Source of the DNA: an uncultured Burkholderiales bacterium
GTDB taxonomy: Bacteria > Pseudomonadota > Gammaproteobacteria > Burkholderiales > Eutrophovitaceae
Reading direction: 5' to 3'
Length of the DNA stretch: 64,000 bases
Assembly: GCA_951812315.1 (NCBI GenBank)
Contig: CATOSA010000011.1
Coordinates: 1 to 64,000 of the forward strand
Part shown: positions 40,953 to 48,315 of the stretch, in pieces
Numbering within the stretch: position 1 is the stretch's first letter
Layout: each line of letters opens with the position of its first letter
Notes under the pieces: model-generated
The model's database searches: none
What the model saw: only the letters and a program-made list of their open reading frames with translations
What the model was told of the DNA's origin: nothing
Translations under genes and position numbers: made by a program

Positions 40953-41321
40953 TCACGCGGCGCTAACCCTGATTTCATCACCGTCGCGAATTTTTGCAAG
41001 TTCGTGGGGGTCACCTTCAATCTCTCCGAGTACATTGACGTTGGTAACGAGCCTGCACTCGTCTTCACGCGATGCAGGAGTGCGCCCATACGGCAAAGCC
41101 AGCGAGTTGCCCTGCACCCAGAAACAAACCGTTCCCGGATCAACGACCTCGCGCGCCGTCGGTTCCAGGTTCGCCGAGACCGGTGTCGAAAAATAGACCT
41201 CCTCGCCCCAGGTGCTCGCAGTCGAATCAATCGGTAGTGCTTCGATCAACGCTTGCGCCGTAGGCGTGTCCTCCAGGCGGGCGAAAATCTGCCCTTGTCC
41301 AAAATCGATGCAAATTCTCAT
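40953..41321 (-). CDS. Cyclophilin-like fold protein (TM1367 type)
   Basis: ATG 41321 overlaps the glutathione S-transferase stop as ATGA. The 122-residue product has 'WGEEVYFSTPVSANLEPTAR', 'VVDPGTVCFWVQGNSLALPYG' and 'TPASR', the pattern of the TM1367/AF0587 cyclophilin-like family of unknown function. It is intact although the upstream GST is broken. Confidence 0.78.
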   Translation of the reverse strand: MRICIDFGQGQIFARLEDTPTAQALIEALPIDSTASTWGEEVYFSTPVSANLEPTAREVVDPGTVCFWVQGNSLALPYGRTPASREDECRLVTNVNVLGEIEGDPHELAKIRDGDEIRVSAA

Positions 41322-42037
41322 TTCGATTTCCAGTGCGGCGGGTAGGTTCTTGAAAAGAACGGTAATGCTTCGACGCACTGCATCCACGCCGTCATCTTCG
41401 GCCCGATCAGCGATGCCATGTCAACGTCCGGATTGCGCAAATCCACGCGCCGCATGAGTGCGACCATCGGGTAGATTGTGAAATCTGCTGCCGACAGTTC
41501 GCCTGCGAAATAGTCTCCGGAAAACATCGTCTCGAACCTGGACAGTTCTGCAGCCACTGCTTTGCGGGCACTGTCTATCAACTTGTCGTCCCAGTCTTCC
41601 TTTTGCGTACACAGGACTTGTGCAAGGATCTTGCGATTTGCCTGATCAAGATACATATCTGCCTCGTTGATGAGGCGGCGAATGTACGCCCTGCTCTTCG
41701 CATTTCCCGGGAACAGCGGTGCACCTGTTCCACGAGCAGGGCCGCCCGGCGTGTATTCGCCCTGCTCTTCGCATTTCCCGGGAACAGCGGTGCACCGCTG
41801 TCCGGATACGCTTCGTCAAGACACTCCAGGATGGTTGGCGACTCGTACAGACAGTACCCCGTCGTCCTCAATTGCCGGAACTTTGCCGCGCGCACTCACT
41901 CGCAAATATTCGTGTGTCTTTAGATCTCCTTCTGAAAAAGACATCAACTTCAGCTCGTACGGCAGCGACTTGTGTTCGAGGGCAAGCCAGGCCCGCCATG
42001 CATATGGCGAACCTGACGCGTAATAGAAAGTGATCAA
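41318..42037 (-). pseudogene. Glutathione S-transferase, broken by a 71-bp duplication and a frameshift
   Basis: Three frames together make one GST: 'FYYASGSPYAWRAWLALEHK' (glutathione-binding N-domain), 'YESPTILECLDEAYPDSGAP' and a C-terminal helical part from 'EADMYLDQANRKILAQVL'. An extra G near 41859 breaks the first junction. A direct duplication (41687-41725 and 41758-41796, 71 bp apart) breaks the second; removing one copy restores 'GNAKSRAYIRRLINEADMYL'. The likely start is TTG 42037 after GGAGAAGG. It is probably a non-functional remnant. Confidence 0.8.
41687..41796. repeat. 71-bp tandem duplication inside the GST gene
   Basis: A 39-bp identical stretch starting cgccctgctcttcgcatttc occurs at 41687 and again at 41758. 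The period is 71 bp, which is not a multiple of three, so the reading frame is destroyed. Confidence 0.9.
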
Positions 42038-42165
42038 TGCCTTCTCCCGGAATACCTGTTGTTCGTGCACCGGTTGTTTGTGCGCCGGCGCGCGCGTATT
42101 TAGTGTCCTAACGGTTTTTCAAATTCTACCGGAGAAGCCCTGAGACCAAGGGTATGATTTCACAA

Positions 42166-42238
42166 TGCGTGACCCGCATTGGAACTAACAATTGCGCGTG
42201 ACCTTCATTGGAACCAACAATTGCGTGTGACCTGGCTT
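42166..42238. repeat. Two and a half copies of a 27-29 bp direct repeat
   Basis: The units at 42166, 42193 and 42222 all begin 'tgcg', run through 'tgacc', and the first two continue with 'cattggaac.aacaat'. They fill much of the gap between the GST and the next gene. No function is apparent; too few and irregular for CRISPR. Confidence 0.6.
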
Positions 42239-42346
42239 GATCTGAATGCACATTCGCCCCTGCGACGAGAAACTGCATTCGCAACTGATCATTGCCTGAA
42301 AGTCCGAAGCGCAGGCGCCGGTCGGCACGACCATCAGGGACAGTAA

Positions 42347-42946
42347 ATGGATCAATCAGTACTGAACGCGTTAAAAAAATGGCCCAACGTTCCGGACGTT
42401 TTCGGTTGGTTGAGCCTGGACCTGCGCGAAAACTGGTTGATCAAGGATAGTGTGATCGAGAATCCGGGCATCAGCGAGTTCATCGGACGTAACTATGCAG
42501 TGGATGAACACGGACGCTGGTTCTTTCAGAACGGCCCGCAACGTGTATTCGTATCTCTTGCCTATGCGCCGTTCGTGCTTCGGACGTCAGGCGCTAGCGA
42601 TCCGTATCTAGTCACCCACACTGGCTTGCGACTGGAGCGAATCAGCGGCGCATGGATCGACGAAGCCGGAACTTTGGTTGTGCGCTGGCCGTCAGGACTG
42701 GGTTCGGTATGTGATCGCGATCTGGCCGAGGTCGCTGACTGGTTTACAAATGCCGATGGTACGCCTGTCGCCGACGAGACCCTGATCAAGCGCATCGAGT
42801 CGCCGGCAAAGCACGGCAGCGCCGGATTCTGGCTCGACTACCGAAACGAGAAACTTCCGGTCGGGCGCGTCCTTTCCAGGCTCTTGCCCCAGAAATTCGC
42901 CTTCGATCGATCACCCCAACCTGCCCCGGGCCAACCGGATTGCTAG
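42347..42946 (+). CDS. Conserved hypothetical DUF protein
   Basis: 199 residues, intact, starting at an ATG soon after a purine-rich stretch (AGGGACAG). 'NALKKWPNVPDVFGWLSLD' and 'NYAVDEHGRWFFQNGPQRV' strongly recall a conserved betaproteobacterial DUF family whose number I cannot give with certainty. No signal peptide or membrane segment. Function unknown. Confidence 0.75.
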   Translation: MDQSVLNALKKWPNVPDVFGWLSLDLRENWLIKDSVIENPGISEFIGRNYAVDEHGRWFFQNGPQRVFVSLAYAPFVLRTSGASDPYLVTHTGLRLERISGAWIDEAGTLVVRWPSGLGSVCDRDLAEVADWFTNADGTPVADETLIKRIESPAKHGSAGFWLDYRNEKLPVGRVLSRLLPQKFAFDRSPQPAPGQPDC

Positions 42947-42962
42947 TGTAGTGCTTCACTAG

Positions 42963-43175
42963 TCACCGCATGCGCTTGCGACTGAAGTCCTCTTCGACCC
43001 TGTCCTGGTAGTAGCTGACGATAGAAGGTGCCGCCATCATTCTGCGGTGCACCTCTTGCGACACGCCTGTGTATTGGTACACAGTTCCGTCGCTGTGCTC
43101 AACCTCCAGAATTCGCGCCCGCTCATCGTAGCCGACTGAACGAATTTTGCTCGAGTTGACTCTCCGACGCTCCAT
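42963..43175 (-). CDS. KTSC-domain protein
   Basis: 70 residues: 'SSKIRSVGYDERARILEVEH', 'GTVYQYTGVSQEVHRRMM'. This is the short KTSC domain found alone or fused to nucleic-acid enzymes. Here it stands alone, convergent with the DUF gene, 16 bp apart. Function unknown. Confidence 0.85.
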   Translation of the reverse strand: MERRRVNSSKIRSVGYDERARILEVEHSDGTVYQYTGVSQEVHRRMMAAPSIVSYYQDRVEEDFSRKRMR

Positions 43176-43524
43176 CTGATCCTCCCGGCTTTACTGTCCT
43201 TCCATTCTATCGTGCTCCTTTCCCAGTCTCACGACGTCCCCTGGTTTGCGATGTGGAGCCGACAGTCCATCACTGTGTAATGTCGAGTTGAAATTAGCGG
43301 GGCTGAGGAAATGGAGTTCGGGAAAACAGAGTCCGGGAAAACACAGTCAAGGAAACATCTCCATATAACCAGTGAGACGGTTCGGGCACAGCGTAAACCA
43401 GCCGAATGTAAGCAAATCAGGAAATTTGTAGGGAGCACCCTATCGTCATCGTTGTAATGCGAACCAACAAGATGATGTCGTAATCTTGCGCCGCGCACCG
43501 CATCACAACTTTTGCGCGACACGC
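43176..43524. other. Intergenic stretch with short repeats
   Basis: About 350 bp without a supported gene. At 43312-43345 the word gtccgggaaaacacag recurs twice in slightly varied form. A minus-strand frame (43229-43687) overlaps the DUF302 gene and has no family-like sequence. Confidence 0.4.
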
Positions 43525-43992
43525 TTACATCGAAGCTTCTTCGACGATCGCCTCGAGCAGCGATTCCACCCGCTCCAATGCCGGTTTCTGAGCCGGTGAG
43601 ACGGCGTCCGTGACCATGCGGCGGTAGGCTACATATGTTGTAAGAGAATCTCCGGGCAACGTGTACACGGCGATTCCGTAAGGACAAAAGGCAAGTAATT
43701 GCGGATCAGCCTGCACCATGCGTCGCGACACTAGGGCGCTGCAAAATTCAAGCACCTGGACATTGCCAAATATTTGCCGGGTCTCACCGAGGTCTTTTCC
43801 GGTCCGGGCGAGCATTTCCCCGACGTTTGCCGTGTGGTCGACTACAAGGCCCTGGCTTTCTACCGCAAACGCGACACGATCGCGAATTTCAGCGAAGTCG
43901 CCCTCGATCGCTCGTACAACGACAGCGCCATCCGCCGCAGCGTTCACAACAATCATTACGTATAGGGCAATTGAGACGAGTATCTTCAACAT
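43525..43992 (-). CDS. DUF302-domain secreted protein
   Basis: 155 residues with a signal peptide ('LVSIALYVMIVVNAAADG'). The mature part looks like DUF302 ('DFAEIRDRVAFAVESQGLVV', 'FCPYGIAVYTLPGD'), a small family of unknown function often secreted. No operon partner is obvious. Confidence 0.75.
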   Translation of the reverse strand: MLKILVSIALYVMIVVNAAADGAVVVRAIEGDFAEIRDRVAFAVESQGLVVDHTANVGEMLARTGKDLGETRQIFGNVQVLEFCSALVSRRMVQADPQLLAFCPYGIAVYTLPGDSLTTYVAYRRMVTDAVSPAQKPALERVESLLEAIVEEASM

Positions 43993-44587
43993 TTGTTATC
44001 AGACAAAGAGATTCTCCGGACCAGCGCTTGCGCTATTAGTGATTCTGTCCTTCATTCGATGTTCGGGCCGTTAGCACACTCCGAGCTGAAAAGGACAATA
44101 CCCGAAAAGATTGCGCCACTAACAAGACCAGAATGATGAGTAGCCGACGGGCTTTGGACCAGACATGTTTTCAAAGAACGTACGGTACCAATTCAAGATG
44201 ATAATACACGATGGTACTAAAAAAGCGATGGCAGTAAAGAAGCTGAGAAGTTGTGCACAGCGGATTTAATGCTGGCCTCACACCTCACGACGCAACAATA
44301 CCAAACCTTGCTTGCGAGCAGTGCGCGGCTCACGCCTGAAAGCAGTGGAAGAGATTCTGGTTTTGCCCTAATCAATGACGGGTATCACGCGGACGCGAGT
44401 TCTACCCCTGAGGTGTGGATCTGCAGGTACAGATCTGAGTGCTGTTGATCCGATCTTTTGACCGGAAGCTTACGCTTGCAGCCAAACTTCAATCGAGTCA
44501 TGGACGGACTCCAAATGAGTCATGCTCGCGGTTCAGTTGCTGGTATCCATCACGGATGCAGGCTGCCCGCGAGCACCTCATAAACGC
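43993..44587. other. Intergenic stretch, no gene seen
   Basis: Nearly 600 bp between the DUF302 start and the histone-like stop. A 65-codon plus-strand frame (44251-44448) has no family-like features and no good ribosome-binding site, so I do not call it. Nothing structural stands out. Confidence 0.4.
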
Positions 44588-45031
44588 CTAGTTCGGCCGA
44601 TTTCCTGCCACCGGGAACGGCCAGGCCGCGGGTGCGGACACTGGTCTTGGCGCTGCTGTCGAGGCCGATGAGGCCTTGCGACGAGCCGGCTTCTTTCTGG
44701 CCACTTTCTTCGCCGGTTTCTTCTTGGCTACCTTCTTCTTGGCTACCTTCTTCTTGGCTACCTTCTTCTTGGCTACCTTCTTCTTGGCTACCTTCTTCTT
44801 GGCTACCTTCTTCTTGGCTACCTTCTTCTTGGCTACCTTCTTCTTGGCTACCTTCTTCTTGGCTACCTTCTTCTTGGCTACCTTCTTCTTGGCTACCTTC
44901 TTCTTGGCTACCTTCTTCTTGGCTACCTTCTTCTTGGCTACCTTCTTCTTGGCTACCTTCTTCGCCGGCTTCCTGGCTTTGCTAGCCTTCTTAGCCGGCT
45001 TTCTCTTTGCAGTTTTCTTCTTAACTGCCAT
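44588..45031 (-). CDS. Histone H1-like Lys/Ala-rich DNA-binding protein
   Basis: 147 residues, start ATG 45031 after AGGTATCACCC. The sequence is dominated by 'KKVAK' pentapeptides encoded by perfect 15-bp repeats, flanked by '[20 protein letters not shown]' and a short proline-rich end. Such proteins (e.g. BpH1 of Bordetella) compact DNA and are common in betaproteobacteria. The repeat number probably varies between strains. It ends in TAG. Confidence 0.88.
   Translation of the reverse strand: MAVKKKTAKRKPAKKASKARKPAKKVAKKKVAKKKVAKKKVAKKKVAKKKVAKKKVAKKKVAKKKVAKKKVAKKKVAKKKVAKKKVAKKKVAKKKVAKKKVAKKKPAKKVARKKPARRKASSASTAAPRPVSAPAAWPFPVAGNRPN
44721..44960 (-). repeat. 16 perfect copies of a 15-bp coding repeat
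   Basis: On the + strand the unit is ttcttggctaccttc, repeated 16 times without any difference. It encodes KKVAK units. Complete identity indicates recent expansion by slippage; each unit adds five residues without changing frame. Confidence 0.97.
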
Positions 45032-45535
45032 GGGTGATACCTCCTTCAGTGATTAAAAATACACGGTGATCAGACGAAGGAATCGCCCAGCCACCGACTG
45101 ACGACCCATGCAGACCTTGCAGTAGCCAGGCCCACATGCGACGAACAGTTCGAGAAACCACGGGAAACAGGAAATCTGCCCCGCGGAAAATGGAAAACAA
45201 ATAGAGGACACGCCGGCCCCTGAAGAAGGGGTCGGCTAGACCGGTAGAACACCGGAACAACTGACAGAACCCTGACCGAAGGCTGAGCTTCATTAACCCC
45301 AGCCGCTCGCGCCGTTAAAAACCTTCTCGGCGCGGGTATTGATACAAATGATCGCTTCTCGTCTTTTACCCATCAAGCCCCAAAATGCACCACTCAGAAA
45401 ACGGTGCGTGTTGCAAACTCAATAACTCTATTGCCGACTCACATTCCAATGTCTCGAGACCGACAATGGCATTGACCTAAGCAATATCCTTTCCAGCAAT
45501 TTGCACTGATTCCGGTGCTGAATGCCAGCGTTCTA
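45032..45535. other. Intergenic stretch upstream of the histone-like gene and downstream of nrdB
   Basis: About 500 bp without a supported gene. A 7-bp hairpin cgcgccg/cggcgcg (about 45308-45335) has no T-run after it, so it is only a weak terminator candidate. The histone gene promoter should lie here. Confidence 0.4.
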
Positions 45536-46654
45536 TCAATCCCAATTGAGTGCTCCGCCAGTCTGATATTCCGTCACCCGTGTTTCAAAAAAATTCTTCT
45601 CTTTCTTAAGATCAATCATCTCAGACATCCACGGAAATGGATTGGTCGCGCCTTCATAAAGCGCATCAAGTCCGATTTGTTGACAACGACGATTTGCAAC
45701 AAATCGCAAATATTCCTTGAACATTGGTGCATTCAATCCGAGCACACCTCTAGGCATCGTGTCTTCAGCGTAACGATATTCCAGTTCTACACCCTTGCTC
45801 ATCAAGCCGCGAATTTCTTCGCAAAAACTCTGTGTCCACAGATGTGGATTTTCCAGCTTGATTTGGTTGATCAAATCAATTCCAAAATTGCAGTGCATCG
45901 ATTCATCTCGCAGAATGTATTGATATTGTTCTGCCGCTCCGGTCATTTTGTTCTGCCGACCGAGTACTAAGATTTGTGCAAAACCGACGTAAAAAAACAG
46001 TCCTTCCATAATGCACGCGAATACAATCAGACCCTTTAAGAGTTTTTGATCTGTTTCCGGCGTACCGGTTTGAAATGACGGATCGGTAAGTGTTTCGATA
46101 AAGGGAAGAAGAAAATCGTTCTTGTCACGAATGCTTGCGATTTCATGATAAGCATTGAAAATCTCACCTTCATCAAGACCAAGACTTTCAACGATGTACT
46201 GATACGCGTGTGTGTGAATGGCTTCTTCAAACGCTTGGCGTAACAGGTATTGTCTACATTCGGGTGCGGTAATGTGTCGATACGTTCCCAACACGATGTT
46301 GTTTGCCGCCAATGAGTCGGCCGTTACGAAAAATCCAAGATTGCGTTTGACGATAAGACGTTCATCTTCGGATAGCGCGGTCGGGTCTTTCCATGTAGCA
46401 ATGTCCTTGCTCATGTTGATTTCTTGAGGCATCCAGTGATTTGCGCAACCTGCAAGATATTTGTCCCACGCCCATTTGTATTTGAAGGGAACAAGTTGAT
46501 TAACGTCGGCCTTGCCATTAATCACGAATTTGTCCTCAATCCGTACACGGCGGCCGACAGGCTCGCTTGCGCCGGAGATAGCAGGTTGAGTGCGCGGATG
46601 AACCGCATTGGAGCCGGCCGTACCGGTCATATTCGAATCTTCAAACTGCAGCAT
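45536..46654 (-). CDS. nrdB: Ribonucleoside-diphosphate reductase subunit beta
   Basis: A 372-residue class Ia R2 subunit that generates the tyrosyl radical. It contains '[11 protein letters not shown]', '[15 protein letters not shown]' and 'DESMHCNFG', carrying iron ligands, and ends '[10 protein letters not shown]', the tail needed to bind R1. Betaproteobacterial relatives share '[19 protein letters not shown]'. ATG 46654 follows GGAAAGG; an ATG eight codons later is possible. Its usual partner nrdA is about 4.8 kb upstream, beyond the inserted genes. Confidence 0.97.
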   Translation of the reverse strand: MLQFEDSNMTGTAGSNAVHPRTQPAISGASEPVGRRVRIEDKFVINGKADVNQLVPFKYKWAWDKYLAGCANHWMPQEINMSKDIATWKDPTALSEDERLIVKRNLGFFVTADSLAANNIVLGTYRHITAPECRQYLLRQAFEEAIHTHAYQYIVESLGLDEGEIFNAYHEIASIRDKNDFLLPFIETLTDPSFQTGTPETDQKLLKGLIVFACIMEGLFFYVGFAQILVLGRQNKMTGAAEQYQYILRDESMHCNFGIDLINQIKLENPHLWTQSFCEEIRGLMSKGVELEYRYAEDTMPRGVLGLNAPMFKEYLRFVANRRCQQIGLDALYEGATNPFPWMSEMIDLKKEKNFFETRVTEYQTGGALNWD

Positions 46655-46757
46655 TGATCAATTGCCTTTCCAACTGTTGTGCCTGCATGTGCAAGCAGTG
46701 TTTACCTAAGTGGCCCTCTGAAACATCTACACAAAAAGGGCAGGGTTCGACCCACAT
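46641..46757 (-). CDS. Possible 38-residue CPFC/HCLH zinc-binding-like peptide
   Basis: ATG 46757 to TGA 46641, overlapping the nrdB start in another frame. The peptide '[20 protein letters not shown]' has CxxC and HCxH spaced like a small zinc knuckle. The frame is also open upstream without a start codon, into the end of the methyltransferase gene, so it may be a remnant or chance. AAGGAG lies about 15 nt before the ATG. Confidence 0.22.
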   Translation of the reverse strand: MWVEPCPFCVDVSEGHLGKHCLHMQAQQLERQLINAAV

Positions 46758-46855
46758 ATCGCTACCAGTAATTCTCCTTGCTACAAGCTTTTCACCATCA
46801 ACCAGCTGACGAAATGAAATGCGCTGTGTTGTGATGACCCTTTCGACGCTGCTAA

Positions 46856-48022
46856 CTATTCCTCTAGGTGCTTTAGGAGGTACTTGCCAAAATACTTTGC
46901 CAGCTTTGGTGGAACAGCATTCCCTATTAACCGAGTTGCAAATTCCACCTGTTCTTCCGGATGGAACACATAGCTCTGCGGGAAAGTCTGTAAGAGCGCG
47001 GCTTCTCTAGGCGTAATCGCTCGATTCTGTTTCATGTCAAAGTGACCGAACCGACCATTTGATATTGACATCGCCCTTGTCGTGATTGTAGGCGCCAAAG
47101 CGTCCCCGCTAATGCGGGTGTACGTATCCGAGAACCCTATACGCCCGGCTCCCCGTGCCTCAAGCCGACGATGGCAGCCTAAGCTCAGATCCCCGTAGGG
47201 CGTATCCATCAAGTACGCATTTGAGGCTCCTGGTGGTGCGCACGAGATTCGCTTTAGGTTCAATATGCCCAACGACCTTGCTCGGTGATTGGGGATAGTC
47301 GGGTGCGCTTCTCCCGCAGCGATTGGCGGCAGATGTCCAATCACCTCTCTCACAGACTTCGGTTGACGGATCTTCCGATCTTCAGTGGGTACCTCAAAGT
47401 CAAAATCATACCGTAGGCTATCAAAGGCGATACCAATTGTCCTCCTTCGGCTCTGCGGAACTCCAAATCTTGAAGCGTTTACAGTCGTAACGTTGAATCG
47501 GTATTTCTGTCTCGACAGGCGGCGTTTGTACGCCGCCAATACGGAGTTGGTTCCACCCGCTAGGCCTTCGACGTTCTCGCAGATAACCGCATTTGGACGA
47601 AACCTCGCGACTAGTGAAGCGGTAGTCAGCAGCAGATTCTTATCATTCTCCCTTTTGAATTGACGGCCCGTCGACATTTCAATTCGGGTAATTTTTGTAA
47701 ACGGCTGGCATGGTGCGCAAATTGCAAAAATTAGGTTCAGCTTGCGATATCCAGATTTGCGCTTGTATTCACGTATCAGCCGTTCAATGTCCTCGGCGAT
47801 TTCCAACTGCTGACCACCTGGATAGACGGCACTCTTTGGGAAGACGTCCTTGCAGATGTAGACCGGGGCTGATCCGTGAGAATTTCTATTCTGCGTGTAG
47901 GTCTTTGCGCAACGTGGTTCGTGGTCGATGCCCGCAAGGACATGAATGCCGGCCTTAATGAGACCATGCGTCATTCCGCCAGCTCCACAGAAAAAATCAA
48001 TTGCTACCGTTCTTGTCATCAT
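46856..48022 (-). CDS. DNA (cytosine-5-)-methyltransferase
   Basis: A 388-residue C5-cytosine methyltransferase with the motifs in order: SAM-binding 'DFFCGAGGMTHGL' (I), catalytic 'CAPCQPF' (IV), 'ICENVEGL' (VI), 'QSRRRTIGI' (VIII) and 'LIGNAVPPKLAKYF' (X). A target-recognition region lies between VIII and IX. No restriction endonuclease follows it; instead a GHKL ATPase, a small protein and a Vsr remnant lie upstream on the same strand. The specificity cannot be read from sequence. It ends in TAG, 202 bp before nrdB. Confidence 0.95.
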   Translation of the reverse strand: MMTRTVAIDFFCGAGGMTHGLIKAGIHVLAGIDHEPRCAKTYTQNRNSHGSAPVYICKDVFPKSAVYPGGQQLEIAEDIERLIREYKRKSGYRKLNLIFAICAPCQPFTKITRIEMSTGRQFKRENDKNLLLTTASLVARFRPNAVICENVEGLAGGTNSVLAAYKRRLSRQKYRFNVTTVNASRFGVPQSRRRTIGIAFDSLRYDFDFEVPTEDRKIRQPKSVREVIGHLPPIAAGEAHPTIPNHRARSLGILNLKRISCAPPGASNAYLMDTPYGDLSLGCHRRLEARGAGRIGFSDTYTRISGDALAPTITTRAMSISNGRFGHFDMKQNRAITPREAALLQTFPQSYVFHPEEQVEFATRLIGNAVPPKLAKYFGKYLLKHLEE

Positions 48023-48315
48023 TAGTTGGGCCAGAAGTCATTCTCAAAGTTCGCTCAACGACAGCTACACGCATTAACCCGCTACAAGATGTTGTCATCC
48101 CAAAAAACTGAGAACATGCAAGTCGAGTCAACATAGAAGCTCATTTACCTTGACGTTGCAACGAATACTACCTTCAATCTTCACCAACCAAAACTCTCAT
48201 TTCGTTTGGACGGCGCCCGCTGCTCAGATTGCCGACTCAAAAGTGCGCTCGACTTTTGAAACAGCGTTCCGCTCCTGAGACATCGATTCGGACTTCGACA
48301 TGAGGCGCTGCTTTT
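48023..48315. other. Gap between GHKL ATPase and methyltransferase genes
   Basis: 293 bp; no gene of ordinary length. A 25-codon frame (48224-48301) and a small hairpin (caaaagt...acttttg, about 48238-48258) are the only structures seen. The gap suggests the methyltransferase may have its own promoter. Confidence 0.4.

Noticed and set aside
43229..43687. 152-codon minus-strand frame
   Set aside because: It overlaps the DUF302 gene in another frame and has no family-like sequence or signal.
44251..44448. 65-codon plus-strand frame
   Set aside because: No recognisable features and no good ribosome-binding site.
44721..44960. CRISPR array
   Set aside because: The 15-bp units are contiguous, without spacers, and code for a Lys-rich protein.
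11252..46858. Reassignment of TAG to a sense codon genome-wide
   Set aside because: Several complete genes end in TAG: the ABC ATPase (29567), SDR (31970), otnC (38653), the DUF gene (42944), the histone-like gene (44588) and the methyltransferase (46856). TAG is therefore a normal stop here.
48224..48301. 25-codon frame after the GHKL gene
   Set aside because: Too short and featureless to support as a gene.
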